Shown here in pieces: positions 1-7,391 of a stretch of 27,752 nt of DNA. The stretch is from a virus. Position numbers and translations under genes: made by a program. The stretch covers positions 1-27,752 of the IMG/VR virus record IMGVR_UViG_3300032308_001479. One strand, 5' to 3'. The first letter of the stretch is position 1; each line of letters begins with the position of its first letter. The notes under the pieces are model-generated. The model was given only the letters and a program-made list of their open reading frames with translations. It was not told the DNA's origin and did not search any database.

Positions 1-342
1 AGCCTATTTGAGAAGATTGGTTTGGCAGCAACTGCACAGAAGTACTGGTCAGATAATGGTGTTTCTGTAACACTATCTTTTGATAAAGATACAGAAAAGC
101 AGTTTGTAGCTCCAGCACTCAACATGTATGAGGGTCAACTAAAGGCAGTATCCTTCTTGCCAATGGGAGATAAGGTTTATCCACAGCAACCTTATAGTGA
201 GATTTCAAGAGAAGAATACAACGCATATGTAGGAACAATTGGTAAGATTGATTGGTCTGCTATTTATGATGGTGTACAAAATCTTGAGGCTGAGGGAGAG
301 CAATACTGCTCAACTGATGCTTGTGAGATTAAACTGTATTAA
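1..342 (+). CDS. Adenosylcobalamin-dependent ribonucleoside-triphosphate reductase (class II), C-terminal part
   Basis: The reading frame is open from base 1, so the gene is cut by the window edge; about 113 residues remain. It ends in GEQYCSTDACEIKLY, where the two cysteines are spaced C-x4-C, the arrangement of the C-terminal redox pair that re-reduces the active site in Lactobacillus-type B12-dependent RTPR. Upstream, YWSDNGVSVTLSFD, the ALNMYEGQLKAVSFLP stretch and the YPQQPY block match the conserved C-terminal region of that family. The enzyme reduces ribonucleoside triphosphates to deoxy forms using adenosylcobalamin, without needing a separate radical-generating subunit. In a phage it would raise the dNTP supply during infection. 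It lies on the same strand directly before the structural genes. Family assignment is firm; the catalytic barrel is outside the window. Confidence 0.88.
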   Translation, partial: SLFEKIGLAATAQKYWSDNGVSVTLSFDKDTEKQFVAPALNMYEGQLKAVSFLPMGDKVYPQQPYSEISREEYNAYVGTIGKIDWSAIYDGVQNLEAEGEQYCSTDACEIKLY

Positions 343-373
343 TGGTAACTAGTGGTACAAATTAGCATCATTA

Positions 374-382
374 TGGTATACT
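374..382 (+). promoter_or_regulatory. Extended -10 promoter (TGG-TATACT)
   Basis: TGGTATACT sits in the 47-base gap after the reductase gene. The last T of the hexamer is at 382, so the expected transcription start is about 389-390, on the ATG at 390. No convincing -35 box is seen. The same TGn-TAnnnT motif recurs before six other genes here. Confidence 0.6.
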
Positions 383-389
383 TATGGTT

Positions 390-800
390 ATGAGTCAAAC
401 AAATAATCCATTAATCAATCAAAACACTGGTTTGCCAATTGTTGGAAACGTACGTAAAAAGGTAATTGAAAAGAACTACGACTGGGGACTATATGTCTAT
501 AAAAAGGCAAGTGGTCGTTGGTTCACTGACGGCAATGGAAACGTTCTTAACATTGAGTCTATGCGTGGCGATATTTCAAAGATATCTGAACTAAAAAATG
601 CAGCAAAGCACTACGGTGATCCAGGAGATGGAGAAGCGATCTTTGTTCCTGGCCTTACACGCATTTCAGAAGAAGAGCATTCAGAGCAACTTGATCGTAT
701 GGTCAATGGCTTAATTCCTTCCAAGAATGACCTTGGTGCTTGGAAGGCTGCAAATGATACACTTAATACACATGGAAGAGAATCGTACGAAAATGGATAA
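390..800 (+). CDS. Conserved phage protein of unknown function upstream of portal
   Basis: A 136-residue soluble protein I do not recognise. It starts MSQTNNPLINQNTG and contains KNYDWGLYVYKKASGRWF, which reads like a compact beta-rich segment with conserved aromatics, then a charged helical half (ISEEEHSEQLDRM). No signal peptide, membrane segment or catalytic motif is visible. An ATG at 384 is in frame two codons earlier, but 390 is preferred because it coincides with the transcription start predicted from the -10 element at 377-382 and there is no Shine-Dalgarno for either. It lies between a nucleotide-metabolism gene and the portal gene and overlaps the portal start by a few codons, so it is probably co-expressed with head genes. 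A virion or packaging accessory role is only a guess from position. Confidence 0.7.
   Translation: MSQTNNPLINQNTGLPIVGNVRKKVIEKNYDWGLYVYKKASGRWFTDGNGNVLNIESMRGDISKISELKNAAKHYGDPGDGEAIFVPGLTRISEEEHSEQLDRMVNGLIPSKNDLGAWKAANDTLNTHGRESYENG
755..763 (+). promoter_or_regulatory. Possible extended -10 inside the end of the preceding gene (TGA-TACACT)
   Basis: TGATACACT fits the motif found before other genes. Its predicted start at about 770 is two bases before an in-frame ATG (772) of the portal frame. It lies in coding sequence and could be chance, so it is weaker than the intergenic copies. Confidence 0.3.
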
Positions 801-2397
801 TGAAGAGTATCAGTATATATCTGCAAGTTTAAACACGCAAGATGAAAAAGAAAATCCCTTTAGAGATCAAGACCCATTCAAAAAGTCATGGGATATGCTT
901 AAAGATTTTTCTGGACTAGAACAAAACTTTCGCCGTAGAACAGCAAGAAACCTTAATAAGTTTGCAGATGTAAATAATGCAGGATATCTAGATTCTGCAA
1001 ATGTTACACCATCAGGTGTAGATGCTTCATCAAAGCAGATTAATCCTGGAACGGTATACAGAAATGGTTACGGACTATTTGACGTAATTACTCCTCCATA
1101 TAATCTATATGAACTTGCAAATTTTTATGATACATCTTTTGCTAACCACGCTGCTATTGATGCAAAGGTTGCAAACATTGTTGGGCTTGGATATTCATTT
1201 GAACCAACAGATCGTACTATGCTTTCTTTTGAGGGTAAAGAACAAAGCGCTACAGATAAAGCACGTAAGCGTATGGAAAGAATGAAGCTTGAGATGCGTG
1301 ACTGGCTAGAAAACCTTAATGATGATGATTCATTTACCAAGACAATGGAAAAAGTTTATACAGATGTTGAGTCTACTGGAAATGGATACCTTGAAATAGG
1401 TCGCACAGTCAATGGAGACATTGGGTATGTTGGCCACATTCCATCAACAACAATTCGTGTTCGTCGTTTGCGTGATGGATATATGCAGATAATTGCACAA
1501 AAGATTGTATACTTTAGAAACTTTGGTGCAACAAATCCTAATCCAGTTACAGAAGATCCACGACCAAATGAGATTATTCATATTAAGGAATATTCTCCAC
1601 TAAATACTTTCTATGGAATCCCTGATATTATTGCAGCACTTCCTTCACTTATTGGTGATCAACTTGCATCACAATATAACATTGACTATTTTGAGAATAA
1701 AGCTGTTCCAAGATATGTCGTAACCCTAAAAGGTGCAAAGCTTTCTGGAGAAGCAGAGGATAAGATGTTCCGCTTCTTGCAGACAGGTCTTAAAGCACAG
1801 TCTCATAGAACACTTTACATCCCTCTTCCTGGAGATACTGACCAGAATAAGGTTGAGTTTAAAATGGAGCCAATTGAGAATGGTATTCAAGATGGTTCAT
1901 TTAAGGAATATCGCAAGCAAAATCGTGATGATATTCTTGTTGCTCAACAGGTGCCAATTTCAAAACTTGGTGGTACTGACTCAGCAGCTATTGCAGCATC
2001 AATTGCACAAGATAGAACATTCAAGGAACAAGTTTCTCGTCCTGCTCAAGGACATCTAAATAAAGTAATCAACAAAATCATTAAAGAAAAAACAGACGTT
2101 CTTGAGTTAAAGTTTAACGAACTTACACTTACAGATGAAATTACTCAATCACAGATTCTGGAAAGATATGTCAAGACTCAGGTCATGATGCCAAATGAAG
2201 CTCGTGAAGCAATTGGTCTTCCACAGCATCCAGATGGAGATACTCCATTTGAAATGTCTTCAAGACAAGCAACAGATGCTAGAGCAAACACTGCTGGTAA
2301 CAGATCAAGAGATACCGAACGAAACAATAGTCAATCTGATGGGCCTGCAACCACAACTGGACGTAACCCACAGGGTGAGGGTAGAGCGTCTCAATAG
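793..2397 (+). CDS. Phage portal protein (HK97/PBSX type)
   Basis: A 534-residue portal protein, the twelve-subunit ring through which DNA enters and leaves the capsid. Supporting blocks are YGIPDIIAALPSLIGDQLAS, the IDYFENKAVPRYVV strand-helix region, IPLPGDTDQNKVEFKMEPI, and the DDILVAQQVPISKLGG region with its following helical GTDSAAIAASIAQDRTF, all typical of this portal family in order and spacing. The C-terminus (from about residue 500) is polar and repetitive in N, S, T, R and G, probably disordered. The start at 793 has a loose GGAAGAG Shine-Dalgarno 12 bases upstream. An in-frame ATG at 772 with a possible leaderless promoter is the main alternative and would add seven residues. It overlaps the previous gene by 8 bases and is followed by the protease gene, the usual head-gene order. 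Confidence 0.9.
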   Translation: MDNEEYQYISASLNTQDEKENPFRDQDPFKKSWDMLKDFSGLEQNFRRRTARNLNKFADVNNAGYLDSANVTPSGVDASSKQINPGTVYRNGYGLFDVITPPYNLYELANFYDTSFANHAAIDAKVANIVGLGYSFEPTDRTMLSFEGKEQSATDKARKRMERMKLEMRDWLENLNDDDSFTKTMEKVYTDVESTGNGYLEIGRTVNGDIGYVGHIPSTTIRVRRLRDGYMQIIAQKIVYFRNFGATNPNPVTEDPRPNEIIHIKEYSPLNTFYGIPDIIAALPSLIGDQLASQYNIDYFENKAVPRYVVTLKGAKLSGEAEDKMFRFLQTGLKAQSHRTLYIPLPGDTDQNKVEFKMEPIENGIQDGSFKEYRKQNRDDILVAQQVPISKLGGTDSAAIAASIAQDRTFKEQVSRPAQGHLNKVINKIIKEKTDVLELKFNELTLTDEITQSQILERYVKTQVMMPNEAREAIGLPQHPDGDTPFEMSSRQATDARANTAGNRSRDTERNNSQSDGPATTTGRNPQGEGRASQ

Positions 2398-2419
2398 TTG
2401 AGAAAATGTTTAAAAGGTT

Positions 2420-2428
2420 TGGTATAAT
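2420..2428 (+). promoter_or_regulatory. Extended -10 promoter for the protease/scaffold/capsid unit (TGG-TATAAT)
   Basis: A perfect TATAAT preceded by TGG lies in the 40-base gap after the portal gene. The expected transcription start is about 2435, giving a leader of about three bases before ATG 2438 and no room for a Shine-Dalgarno. TTGAGA at 2398-2403 could act as a -35, but the 19-base spacing is long. Confidence 0.75.
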
Positions 2429-2437
2429 AGAAGCGTC

Positions 2438-3730
2438 ATGAATATAAATAAAGCACATTGGTCAACAGACGGCGATAATGTACGTCTGTCAATGCCTCTT
2501 ACAAAAGTAGACAAAGAGAAGCGTATCGTTTCTGGATTTGCGTCTTTGGATAACCTTGATAAGCAAGACGATATTGTTACAACAGAAGCATCAATGGAAG
2601 CATTTGCAAAGTTCCGTGGCAACATTAGAGAAATGCATCAGCCATCAGCAGTAGGAAAGATGGTTTCATTTAAAGAAGAAAAGTATTTTGATGCAGATTC
2701 AAAGAAGTTTTATAAAGGTGTTTTTGTTTCAGCCTATATTTCAAAGGGTGCACAAGATGCCTGGGAAAAAGTTCTTGATGGCACATACACTGGTTTTTCT
2801 ATTGGGGGACGAATGAACAAGTGGGATGATGCATATGATGAAAAAGCAGATAAAACAATTAGAGTTATTAAGGAATACGATTTGATTGAGTTGAGTCTTG
2901 TAGATTCCCCAGCAAATCAATTTGCAAATATTGTGTCCGTTGAAAAGATTAACGGAGTAGATACATTGACAGGATCATCAGCCAACCTAGTTGTTGAAAA
3001 TGTATTTTATGACTCAGAGTCTGGCCTAGTAACTTTGTCAGTAAACGAATCAGAGGTAAGTCCAGTCACTGGTGAAGAAATGAAAAACATTGGTTTTGTT
3101 GAAAAAAATGATTCAGAAAAAACAGAAATGATAAAGTTCTTAGTTGATAGTGCAAAAGGCATTAGAACAATTAAGATAGCAAAGGAGGATAATCCTATGA
3201 CAGAAAATACAGAAGCAGTTGCAGAAGCAACTCCAGAAGTTAACGAAGTTGAGGTTGCTCCAGAGGCTCCTGCAGAGGCAGTTGCAAAGTCACTAGAAGT
3301 TACAGAAGAAGTTGTAGCAGAAAAGTCAGATGCAGTTGTTGAAGAGGTTAGTGCTCCTTCTATTGAAGAAGTAACAGAGAAGGCTGACGAAGCAATCATT
3401 GAGGTTGCAACAGCAACAGCAGAAGTTGCTAAGGCAGTTTCTGAAATTCAGAACTCTGTAACTAATGCCTTGAGCGATCTTGCAGCAACAGTAAAGGCTA
3501 TGCAAGCCAATGTTGATGCAATTACAAAGTCTCTTGAATCCGTAACAGAGGAAGTTAAGGAAGTTAAGGGAAGCTTTAATGAATTTGGAAAGACCGTTGA
3601 TGCCGTAGTTGCAGATACCGCTTTCCGCAAGTCTGGCGATCTCGGCGAGATTGTACAGGAATCACCTAAAGTGATTCAGAAATCCCTATGGGGCGGACGT
3701 TTCCTCACAAATTCCGACCTATTTAACTAA
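2438..3730 (+). CDS. Prohead serine protease (XkdF-like) with C-terminal scaffold domain
   Basis: A 430-residue protein in two parts. Residues 1-170 form an XkdF/U35-type prohead protease: the IVSGFASLDNLDKQDDIV strand region, a candidate catalytic His67 in REMHQPSAVGK, Ser121 in TGFSIGG, and the conserved IELSLVDSPAN strand with Asp156. Residues 254-430 are an acidic, alanine/glutamate/valine-rich scaffold region with predicted coiled coil, ending in a conserved-looking SLWGGRFLTNSDLFN tail. Residues about 171-253 are a linker that may carry cleavage sites. By family knowledge the protease acts inside the prohead, degrading scaffold and itself before DNA packaging. Translation seems to begin within about three bases of the mRNA end with no Shine-Dalgarno, suggesting modest expression. 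The scaffold part also has its own start at 3197. The capsid gene follows. Confidence 0.87.
   Translation: MNINKAHWSTDGDNVRLSMPLTKVDKEKRIVSGFASLDNLDKQDDIVTTEASMEAFAKFRGNIREMHQPSAVGKMVSFKEEKYFDADSKKFYKGVFVSAYISKGAQDAWEKVLDGTYTGFSIGGRMNKWDDAYDEKADKTIRVIKEYDLIELSLVDSPANQFANIVSVEKINGVDTLTGSSANLVVENVFYDSESGLVTLSVNESEVSPVTGEEMKNIGFVEKNDSEKTEMIKFLVDSAKGIRTIKIAKEDNPMTENTEAVAEATPEVNEVEVAPEAPAEAVAKSLEVTEEVVAEKSDAVVEEVSAPSIEEVTEKADEAIIEVATATAEVAKAVSEIQNSVTNALSDLAATVKAMQANVDAITKSLESVTEEVKEVKGSFNEFGKTVDAVVADTAFRKSGDLGEIVQESPKVIQKSLWGGRFLTNSDLFN
3181..3188 (+). promoter_or_regulatory. Strong internal Shine-Dalgarno for the nested scaffold
   Basis: AAAGGAGG inside the protease gene is 8 bases before an in-frame ATG at 3197. 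It is one of the best ribosome binding sites in the window, whereas the protease's own start has none. Confidence 0.75.
3197..3730 (+). CDS. Capsid scaffolding protein, nested in frame within the protease gene
   Basis: An internal start at codon 254 of the protease frame would give a 177-residue protein beginning MTENTEAVAEATPEV. The composition is that of a scaffold: long acidic A/E/V-rich helices, a central heptad-like stretch around SDLAATVKAMQANVDAITKS, and a C-terminal basic/aromatic segment (VIQKSLWGGRFL) of the sort that docks on capsid protein. The evidence for separate expression is the strong ribosome binding site at 3181-3188. The precedent is lambda, where scaffold Nu3 is made from an in-frame start inside protease gene C. 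Scaffold is needed in hundreds of copies and protease in few, which this arrangement would supply. The capsid gene begins 27 bases after the shared stop codon. Separate translation is an inference from sequence. Confidence 0.7.
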   Translation: MTENTEAVAEATPEVNEVEVAPEAPAEAVAKSLEVTEEVVAEKSDAVVEEVSAPSIEEVTEKADEAIIEVATATAEVAKAVSEIQNSVTNALSDLAATVKAMQANVDAITKSLESVTEEVKEVKGSFNEFGKTVDAVVADTAFRKSGDLGEIVQESPKVIQKSLWGGRFLTNSDLFN

Positions 3731-3742
3731 AACAAAATCACT

Positions 3743-3751
3743 AGGAGGTGA
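3743..3751 (+). promoter_or_regulatory. Full-match Shine-Dalgarno of the capsid gene, fixing its start
   Basis: AGGAGGTGA matches the whole anti-Shine-Dalgarno and lies just before ATG 3757. A GTG at 3748 in the same frame is part of this site and is therefore not the start. Confidence 0.8.
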
Positions 3752-3756
3752 ACAAT

Positions 3757-4884
3757 ATGTCAGAAACAACAAACACAGAGCTTCAAAAGTCTTTTAATCA
3801 TCCCACAGGTGATGGCGTTGCCGTATCAGGTGGAATTGGTGGTGCAGTAGCACGAGGACCTCTTGGAAATCTAACTCCAGCAGAGTCACTTGGTAACATT
3901 GCCACAGCGAACTTTGGAGTAACAACAGGCGCAAACGCAGTAAACCCATCAGGTACACCTGGTGGTATCCTTGCACCAGAACAGGCTCGTCGCTTCATTG
4001 ATTATGTATGGGATGCAACTGTACTAGCCAAGGATGGTCGTAGAGTTACAATGCGTGCTAACACAATGGAACTTGAGAAGGTCAACGTTGGAGAGCGTGT
4101 AATCCGTGCAGCAGCACAGGCACAGCCTACATTTACAAATGCAGGTGCAACATTCTCTAAGGTAGAACTTACAACCAAGAAGATTCGTCTTGACTGGGAA
4201 GTTTCAACAGAAGCACTTGAAGACAATATTGAAGGCGCAGCACTTGAAGATCATCTAGTTCGCTTGATGACAAATGCATTCGCAAATGATATTGAAGACC
4301 TTGCCATTAATGGTGATGGTTCAACAGGCGACTTCCTTTCAATCATGGAAGGTTTCGTAAGCCGTGTTAAGACAGATGGTGATGCACATGAGTCAATCGT
4401 TACTGTAACAGATAACGCATGGACACCAGATGTTATGCAGGATATCATTCTTGCAATGCCACGCAAGTACCGTGCTATCAAGAACAACCTAAAGTTCTAC
4501 GCAGGTACAGATGCATTCCAGGGAATCGTTAAGAATAACGGTACACTTGCTGATGCAGTTGCAGAAGCATTTGCAGGACAGATCGCAGGATCAACACAAG
4601 CTAATCGTCAGGCTTACCTAGATGGTGGAGCACAGACATTTGGTGGAGCACGTACAACACGTGTTCTTGGTGTTGACGTTCAGGAAGTTCCATACTACCC
4701 AGCAGGCTATGTAGATCTTACATTCCCTTCAAACCGTGTATGGGGATTCCAGCGAGATATCACTGTAAACCGCACATACCAGCCAAAGAAGGACACAATT
4801 GAATACACAGTATTCGTCCGCTTTGGTCTACAATGGGAAGAGCTTGATGCAGTTGCTTACGCAGATGCTGCAGTAGAGTCATAA
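3757..4884 (+). CDS. Major capsid protein, HK97 fold
   Basis: A 375-residue coat protein of the HK97-fold phage capsid family. The N-terminal about 65 residues are glycine/alanine/proline-rich and flexible. The folded part begins near GGILAPEQARRFIDYVWDAT and includes VRLMTNAFANDIEDLAINGD, the IILAMPRKYRAIKNNLKFY helix-strand, the VLGVDVQEVPYYP segment, and a C-terminal strand set around KKDTIEYTVFVRFGLQWEEL. These are the family's spine helix, A-domain and P-domain signatures in the usual order, and the length is normal. It forms the icosahedral shell after scaffold-directed assembly. Very high translation is expected from the full Shine-Dalgarno. It seems to be transcribed from the promoter at 2420-2428, and a hairpin follows the stop codon. 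Confidence 0.93.
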   Translation: MSETTNTELQKSFNHPTGDGVAVSGGIGGAVARGPLGNLTPAESLGNIATANFGVTTGANAVNPSGTPGGILAPEQARRFIDYVWDATVLAKDGRRVTMRANTMELEKVNVGERVIRAAAQAQPTFTNAGATFSKVELTTKKIRLDWEVSTEALEDNIEGAALEDHLVRLMTNAFANDIEDLAINGDGSTGDFLSIMEGFVSRVKTDGDAHESIVTVTDNAWTPDVMQDIILAMPRKYRAIKNNLKFYAGTDAFQGIVKNNGTLADAVAEAFAGQIAGSTQANRQAYLDGGAQTFGGARTTRVLGVDVQEVPYYPAGYVDLTFPSNRVWGFQRDITVNRTYQPKKDTIEYTVFVRFGLQWEELDAVAYADAAVES

Positions 4885-4902
4885 TCTCAAATTAACTTGA
4901 CG

Positions 4903-4935
4903 AGGGAGACAGCGTAAAAACTGTCTCCCTTAGTC
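4903..4935 (+). terminator. Hairpin after the major capsid gene, probable terminator or mRNA stabiliser
   Basis: AGGGAGACAG (4903-4912) pairs perfectly with CTGTCTCCCT (4921-4930) across an 8-base loop. The run of T after it is short (TTAGTCATATT), so termination may be partial, or the hairpin may protect the capsid mRNA 3' end. A promoter starts 12 bases later. Confidence 0.7.
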
Positions 4936-4941
4936 ATATTC

Positions 4942-4950
4942 TGATATAAT
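4942..4950 (+). promoter_or_regulatory. Extended -10 promoter for the connector operon (TGA-TATAAT)
   Basis: TGATATAAT just after the capsid-gene hairpin. The predicted start is about 4957, so the mRNA would begin at or next to the GGAGG ribosome binding site (4957-4961), leaving a leader of about ten bases before ATG 4967. Confidence 0.7.
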
Positions 4951-4966
4951 AGCAGTGGAGGTCAAC

Positions 4967-5305
4967 ATGTCATTGATAGAAGAATTAAAAAGCAAAACTG
5001 TATTTGAATTAAAATCATATGCAAAGAAAAATAACATTGACCTATTTGGGGTAAGTACAAAAAATGATATTTTAGAAGTAATTTTTAGCTTTGTGCACAA
5101 AGAGTCATCAGAGCTAGTGGTTAAAAAGACACAGCCAAAAGAAAAGGTAGCAATTTATTCAGTTCGCAATCTTAGCTGGAATGGTGTTGGTGAGTTAACC
5201 AAGGGGTATAACATAGTCACTAAGGAGGATGCTGATAAATGGATAACAAACAAGTCTGTACGCACAGCTTCTCCAGAAGAAGTGAAGAGAGCATACGGTA
5301 AGTAA
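4967..5305 (+). CDS. Head assembly / connector protein with N-terminal HeH/SAP-like motif
   Basis: A 112-residue protein. Residues 1-45 (IEELKSKTVFELKSYAKKNN followed by a second helix around TKNDILEVIFSF) resemble the helix-extended loop-helix (HeH/SAP/Rho-N-like) motif found in many phage head-maturation proteins downstream of the capsid gene. Residues 60-112 form a second small domain with YSVRNLSWNGVGELTKGYNI and a C-terminal TASPEEVKRAYGK, a motif common in phage head-tail joining proteins. The ATG at 4967 is chosen because GGAGG lies 5 bases before it; a GTG at 4955 is in frame but overlaps the leader. It opens the connector operon and is followed after 3 bases by the next gene. Exact role not determined. 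Confidence 0.75.
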   Translation: MSLIEELKSKTVFELKSYAKKNNIDLFGVSTKNDILEVIFSFVHKESSELVVKKTQPKEKVAIYSVRNLSWNGVGELTKGYNIVTKEDADKWITNKSVRTASPEEVKRAYGK

Positions 5306-5308
5306 GCC

Positions 5309-6274
5309 ATGGAAGTTTTAAGAGTACCACCATACCCTATTAATCTTGTATATAATGTTGTTGCTCCAAACATCATGCATATAGTAGAAATTAAAGATAA
5401 AGATAGAAATGACATTCTTGCAGAGTATCAAGTAAGATCTTCTGCAGACTCAAAAATTACTATACAGCTGTCTGAAGATTTAACAAAGTACGATGATGGC
5501 TACTACTTAGTTGTTTATCAGGGACTATTGATAGATCAAGACCTAATAGTTATTGAGGATAATTTAGAAATAAAAAGACCTTATGTAAACCCTAACAAGC
5601 TAGCTACGACAGCTTCTGAGATTGCAGAGTATGTCAAGTACGAAAGAATTGCAAGAGCCATAATTGATTCAATTACTGGTGGATTTTACTATAAGCTTGA
5701 TTGGCTTGATAAGACTGGGCAAGGAACCGACTATCTTCCTATTTGGGAAAGAACTTATAAAATCTTAAAGGCATATGAAAACTCATTGCTAGTTTATGAT
5801 GCAAGCTTAGAATCTCCTGTTCTTGGTGAATGGGTATACGAATTAACAAAAGATAAAACTGCTATTATTAAAAATACAGAACAGGCAGGAATGATTGGTA
5901 ATAGATCTGAGCAAAAAAGCTCAACTATTAGTACTGCCTCATCAGATTCATTTAATGTTTATGATACAGATTATAGCGAAAATGCGTATACCTTCTCAAC
6001 TGGATCACATTTTCCAGAAGGATGGGATTATTTATTCCTGCTTGAAACGGGATATAAGGTTGTTCCACACGATATATATGAAGCAGCGTTAATGCTTATT
6101 GAAGACATTAAGTGTGGCAAAATAGATTATTACAAGAGATATGTGACATCGTATAATACAGAGCAGTTTAGAGTTCAGTTTGATAAGACAATTCTGGACG
6201 GTACTGGTAACATGCTTGTTGATAAGATTCTTGATAAGTATAAGAAGAGTATAACAAGAATAGGTATTCTTTAA
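5309..6274 (+). CDS. Head-tail connector / neck structural protein
   Basis: A 321-residue protein placed where the head-tail adaptor is found in siphoviruses. Residues 1-95 look like a beta-sandwich (VVAPNIMHIVEIKDKDRN, then a strand-rich stretch to about YYLVVYQGLL). Residues 95-160 contain the helical TASEIAEYVKYERIARAIID segment typical of gp6-like adaptor proteins, which form a ring under the portal. The middle (about 205-230) is serine-rich and probably flexible; the C-terminal part is alpha/beta with HDIYEAALMLIEDIKCGKID. It is larger than the usual 100-170 residue adaptors, suggesting an added N-terminal beta domain. It starts 3 bases after the previous stop and its stop overlaps the next start (TTTAATG). 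Assignment rests on position and the helical motif. Confidence 0.62.
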   Translation: MEVLRVPPYPINLVYNVVAPNIMHIVEIKDKDRNDILAEYQVRSSADSKITIQLSEDLTKYDDGYYLVVYQGLLIDQDLIVIEDNLEIKRPYVNPNKLATTASEIAEYVKYERIARAIIDSITGGFYYKLDWLDKTGQGTDYLPIWERTYKILKAYENSLLVYDASLESPVLGEWVYELTKDKTAIIKNTEQAGMIGNRSEQKSSTISTASSDSFNVYDTDYSENAYTFSTGSHFPEGWDYLFLLETGYKVVPHDIYEAALMLIEDIKCGKIDYYKRYVTSYNTEQFRVQFDKTILDGTGNMLVDKILDKYKKSITRIGIL

Positions 6275-6720
6275 TGCAATGCGAGCCAACAGACTTTTTA
6301 TACCCAATGCTTGCAGATGTCTACTATCCAATAGTAGATCAGGGAGCATACGGTAACGTAAAGAAGCAATGGATTCTTGACAGATCTATTGCCTGCAATT
6401 TTGCACCAACTGGCCAGTCAGCAACTGAAGATGTTAAGCCAAATGTTAATATAACTAAAGAAAATATATTATTAGGAAGAACCAAGACAGACATTAGAGT
6501 ATCCTCATCAAACAACAGAAACTCAGTAACTAACGTAGTCGTAACAAACATAAGAACACCACAGCAAGAAGACGTATACCTAGAAACCTCTGGTCCAAGA
6601 AACGGACGCTCAACTATATATGAAATAGCATCAACTGAAGCTATAGTTGGTCCGTTTGGCAGTGTAGAGTATTACAAGGTAGTCTTAAGAAGATCAGAGA
6701 ATCAGGCAAGTGACCTATAA
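6274..6720 (+). CDS. Probable head closure / head-tail joining protein
   Basis: A 148-residue, mainly beta protein. The opening LYPMLADVYYPIVDQGAYGN and the central IACNFAPTGQSATEDVKPN are similar in layout to small beta-barrel head closure (stopper) proteins; the C-terminal SVEYYKVVLRRSEN gives a final strand. No enzymatic motif is visible. It is translationally coupled at both ends by TAATG overlaps, so its dosage should match its neighbours. The call is made from order (adaptor, stopper, neck, terminator) as much as from sequence. Confidence 0.5.
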   Translation: MQCEPTDFLYPMLADVYYPIVDQGAYGNVKKQWILDRSIACNFAPTGQSATEDVKPNVNITKENILLGRTKTDIRVSSSNNRNSVTNVVVTNIRTPQQEDVYLETSGPRNGRSTIYEIASTEAIVGPFGSVEYYKVVLRRSENQASDL

Positions 6721-7391
6721 TGAAAGTTATAATGAATGACGCTGCTTTTAAAAAAGACATGAAGAATATCATGAACTACTCAATTGGATTCTTAGAAGGC
6801 GTACAAGCAGGAAAAACTAAGTTTTTAAATAATGTTGGATTAATGACAAAAGAACTATTAGAACAATATATTGACTCAAATGCCAGGGTAAATCCAGAAG
6901 CACTACACCATATGTATGAATGGTATAAAGTGGGAAGTCCTGATGCACGTCTATATAATATAAACTATACTATAAGCAACCTTGGCCTTTCGTTTGTGTC
7001 AACAATGAAGCAATCAACATCAATTAAAGATGGCTCATCAGTACCTTTTTATAATAAGGCTAAAATAATGGAAGAAGGCACTCCAGTAACCATAAGACCA
7101 ACAAAGGCAAACGCATTGGTTTTTGAAGATGGTGGAGAAACAGTCTTTACTAAAGGCGAGGTTGTAGTACAGTCACCTGGTGGAACAGCAACAAAAGGTT
7201 CTTTTGAAACCGTAGTAGATACATTTTTTAATAGATATTTTACTCAAGCATTTTTAAAATCAAGCGGAATGTATCAACACCTAAGCAACGCTGATGTATA
7301 TAAAAAGAATATGTTAGCAGGAAAAGCTTCTGGAAAGATTAAAGGACAGCAAGTAGGATATAAATGGATAGTGAATGCGGGGATTAGATAA
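6720..7391 (+). CDS. HK97 gp10-like neck / tail completion protein
   Basis: A 223-residue protein with an N-terminal helix (FKKDMKNIMNYSIGFLEGVQ), a second helix through FLNNVGLMTKELLEQYID, and a basic C-terminal strand ending YKWIVNAGIR. The sequence around ALHHMYEWYKVGSPDARLYN and the later IMEEGTPVTIRP matches the general pattern of the HK97 gp10 / minor capsid family, where a helical N-terminus is followed by a mixed beta domain. These proteins sit between head connector and tail terminator. It starts within the previous stop codon and overlaps the next start in the same TAATG way. Confidence 0.6.
   Translation: MKVIMNDAAFKKDMKNIMNYSIGFLEGVQAGKTKFLNNVGLMTKELLEQYIDSNARVNPEALHHMYEWYKVGSPDARLYNINYTISNLGLSFVSTMKQSTSIKDGSSVPFYNKAKIMEEGTPVTIRPTKANALVFEDGGETVFTKGEVVVQSPGGTATKGSFETVVDTFFNRYFTQAFLKSSGMYQHLSNADVYKKNMLAGKASGKIKGQQVGYKWIVNAGIR

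Noticed and set aside
727-792. Upstream ATG at 727 as the portal start
   Set aside because: It would overlap the previous gene by 74 bases and has no ribosome site; the added residues do not look like portal sequence. 793, or possibly 772, is better.
2390-2402. CTCAA-TAG-TTGAG inverted repeat over the portal stop codon as a terminator
   Set aside because: Stem of only five weak pairs and no T-run; probably chance.
3007-3399. A 130-codon open frame on the minus strand opposite the scaffold region
   Set aside because: It arises from the GAA/GCA-rich codons of the acidic scaffold, has a low-complexity Ser/Thr/Ala translation, and lies wholly inside a well-supported gene on the other strand.
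3748-3756. GTG at 3748 as the capsid protein start
   Set aside because: The GTG is part of the AGGAGGTGA ribosome site of ATG 3757.
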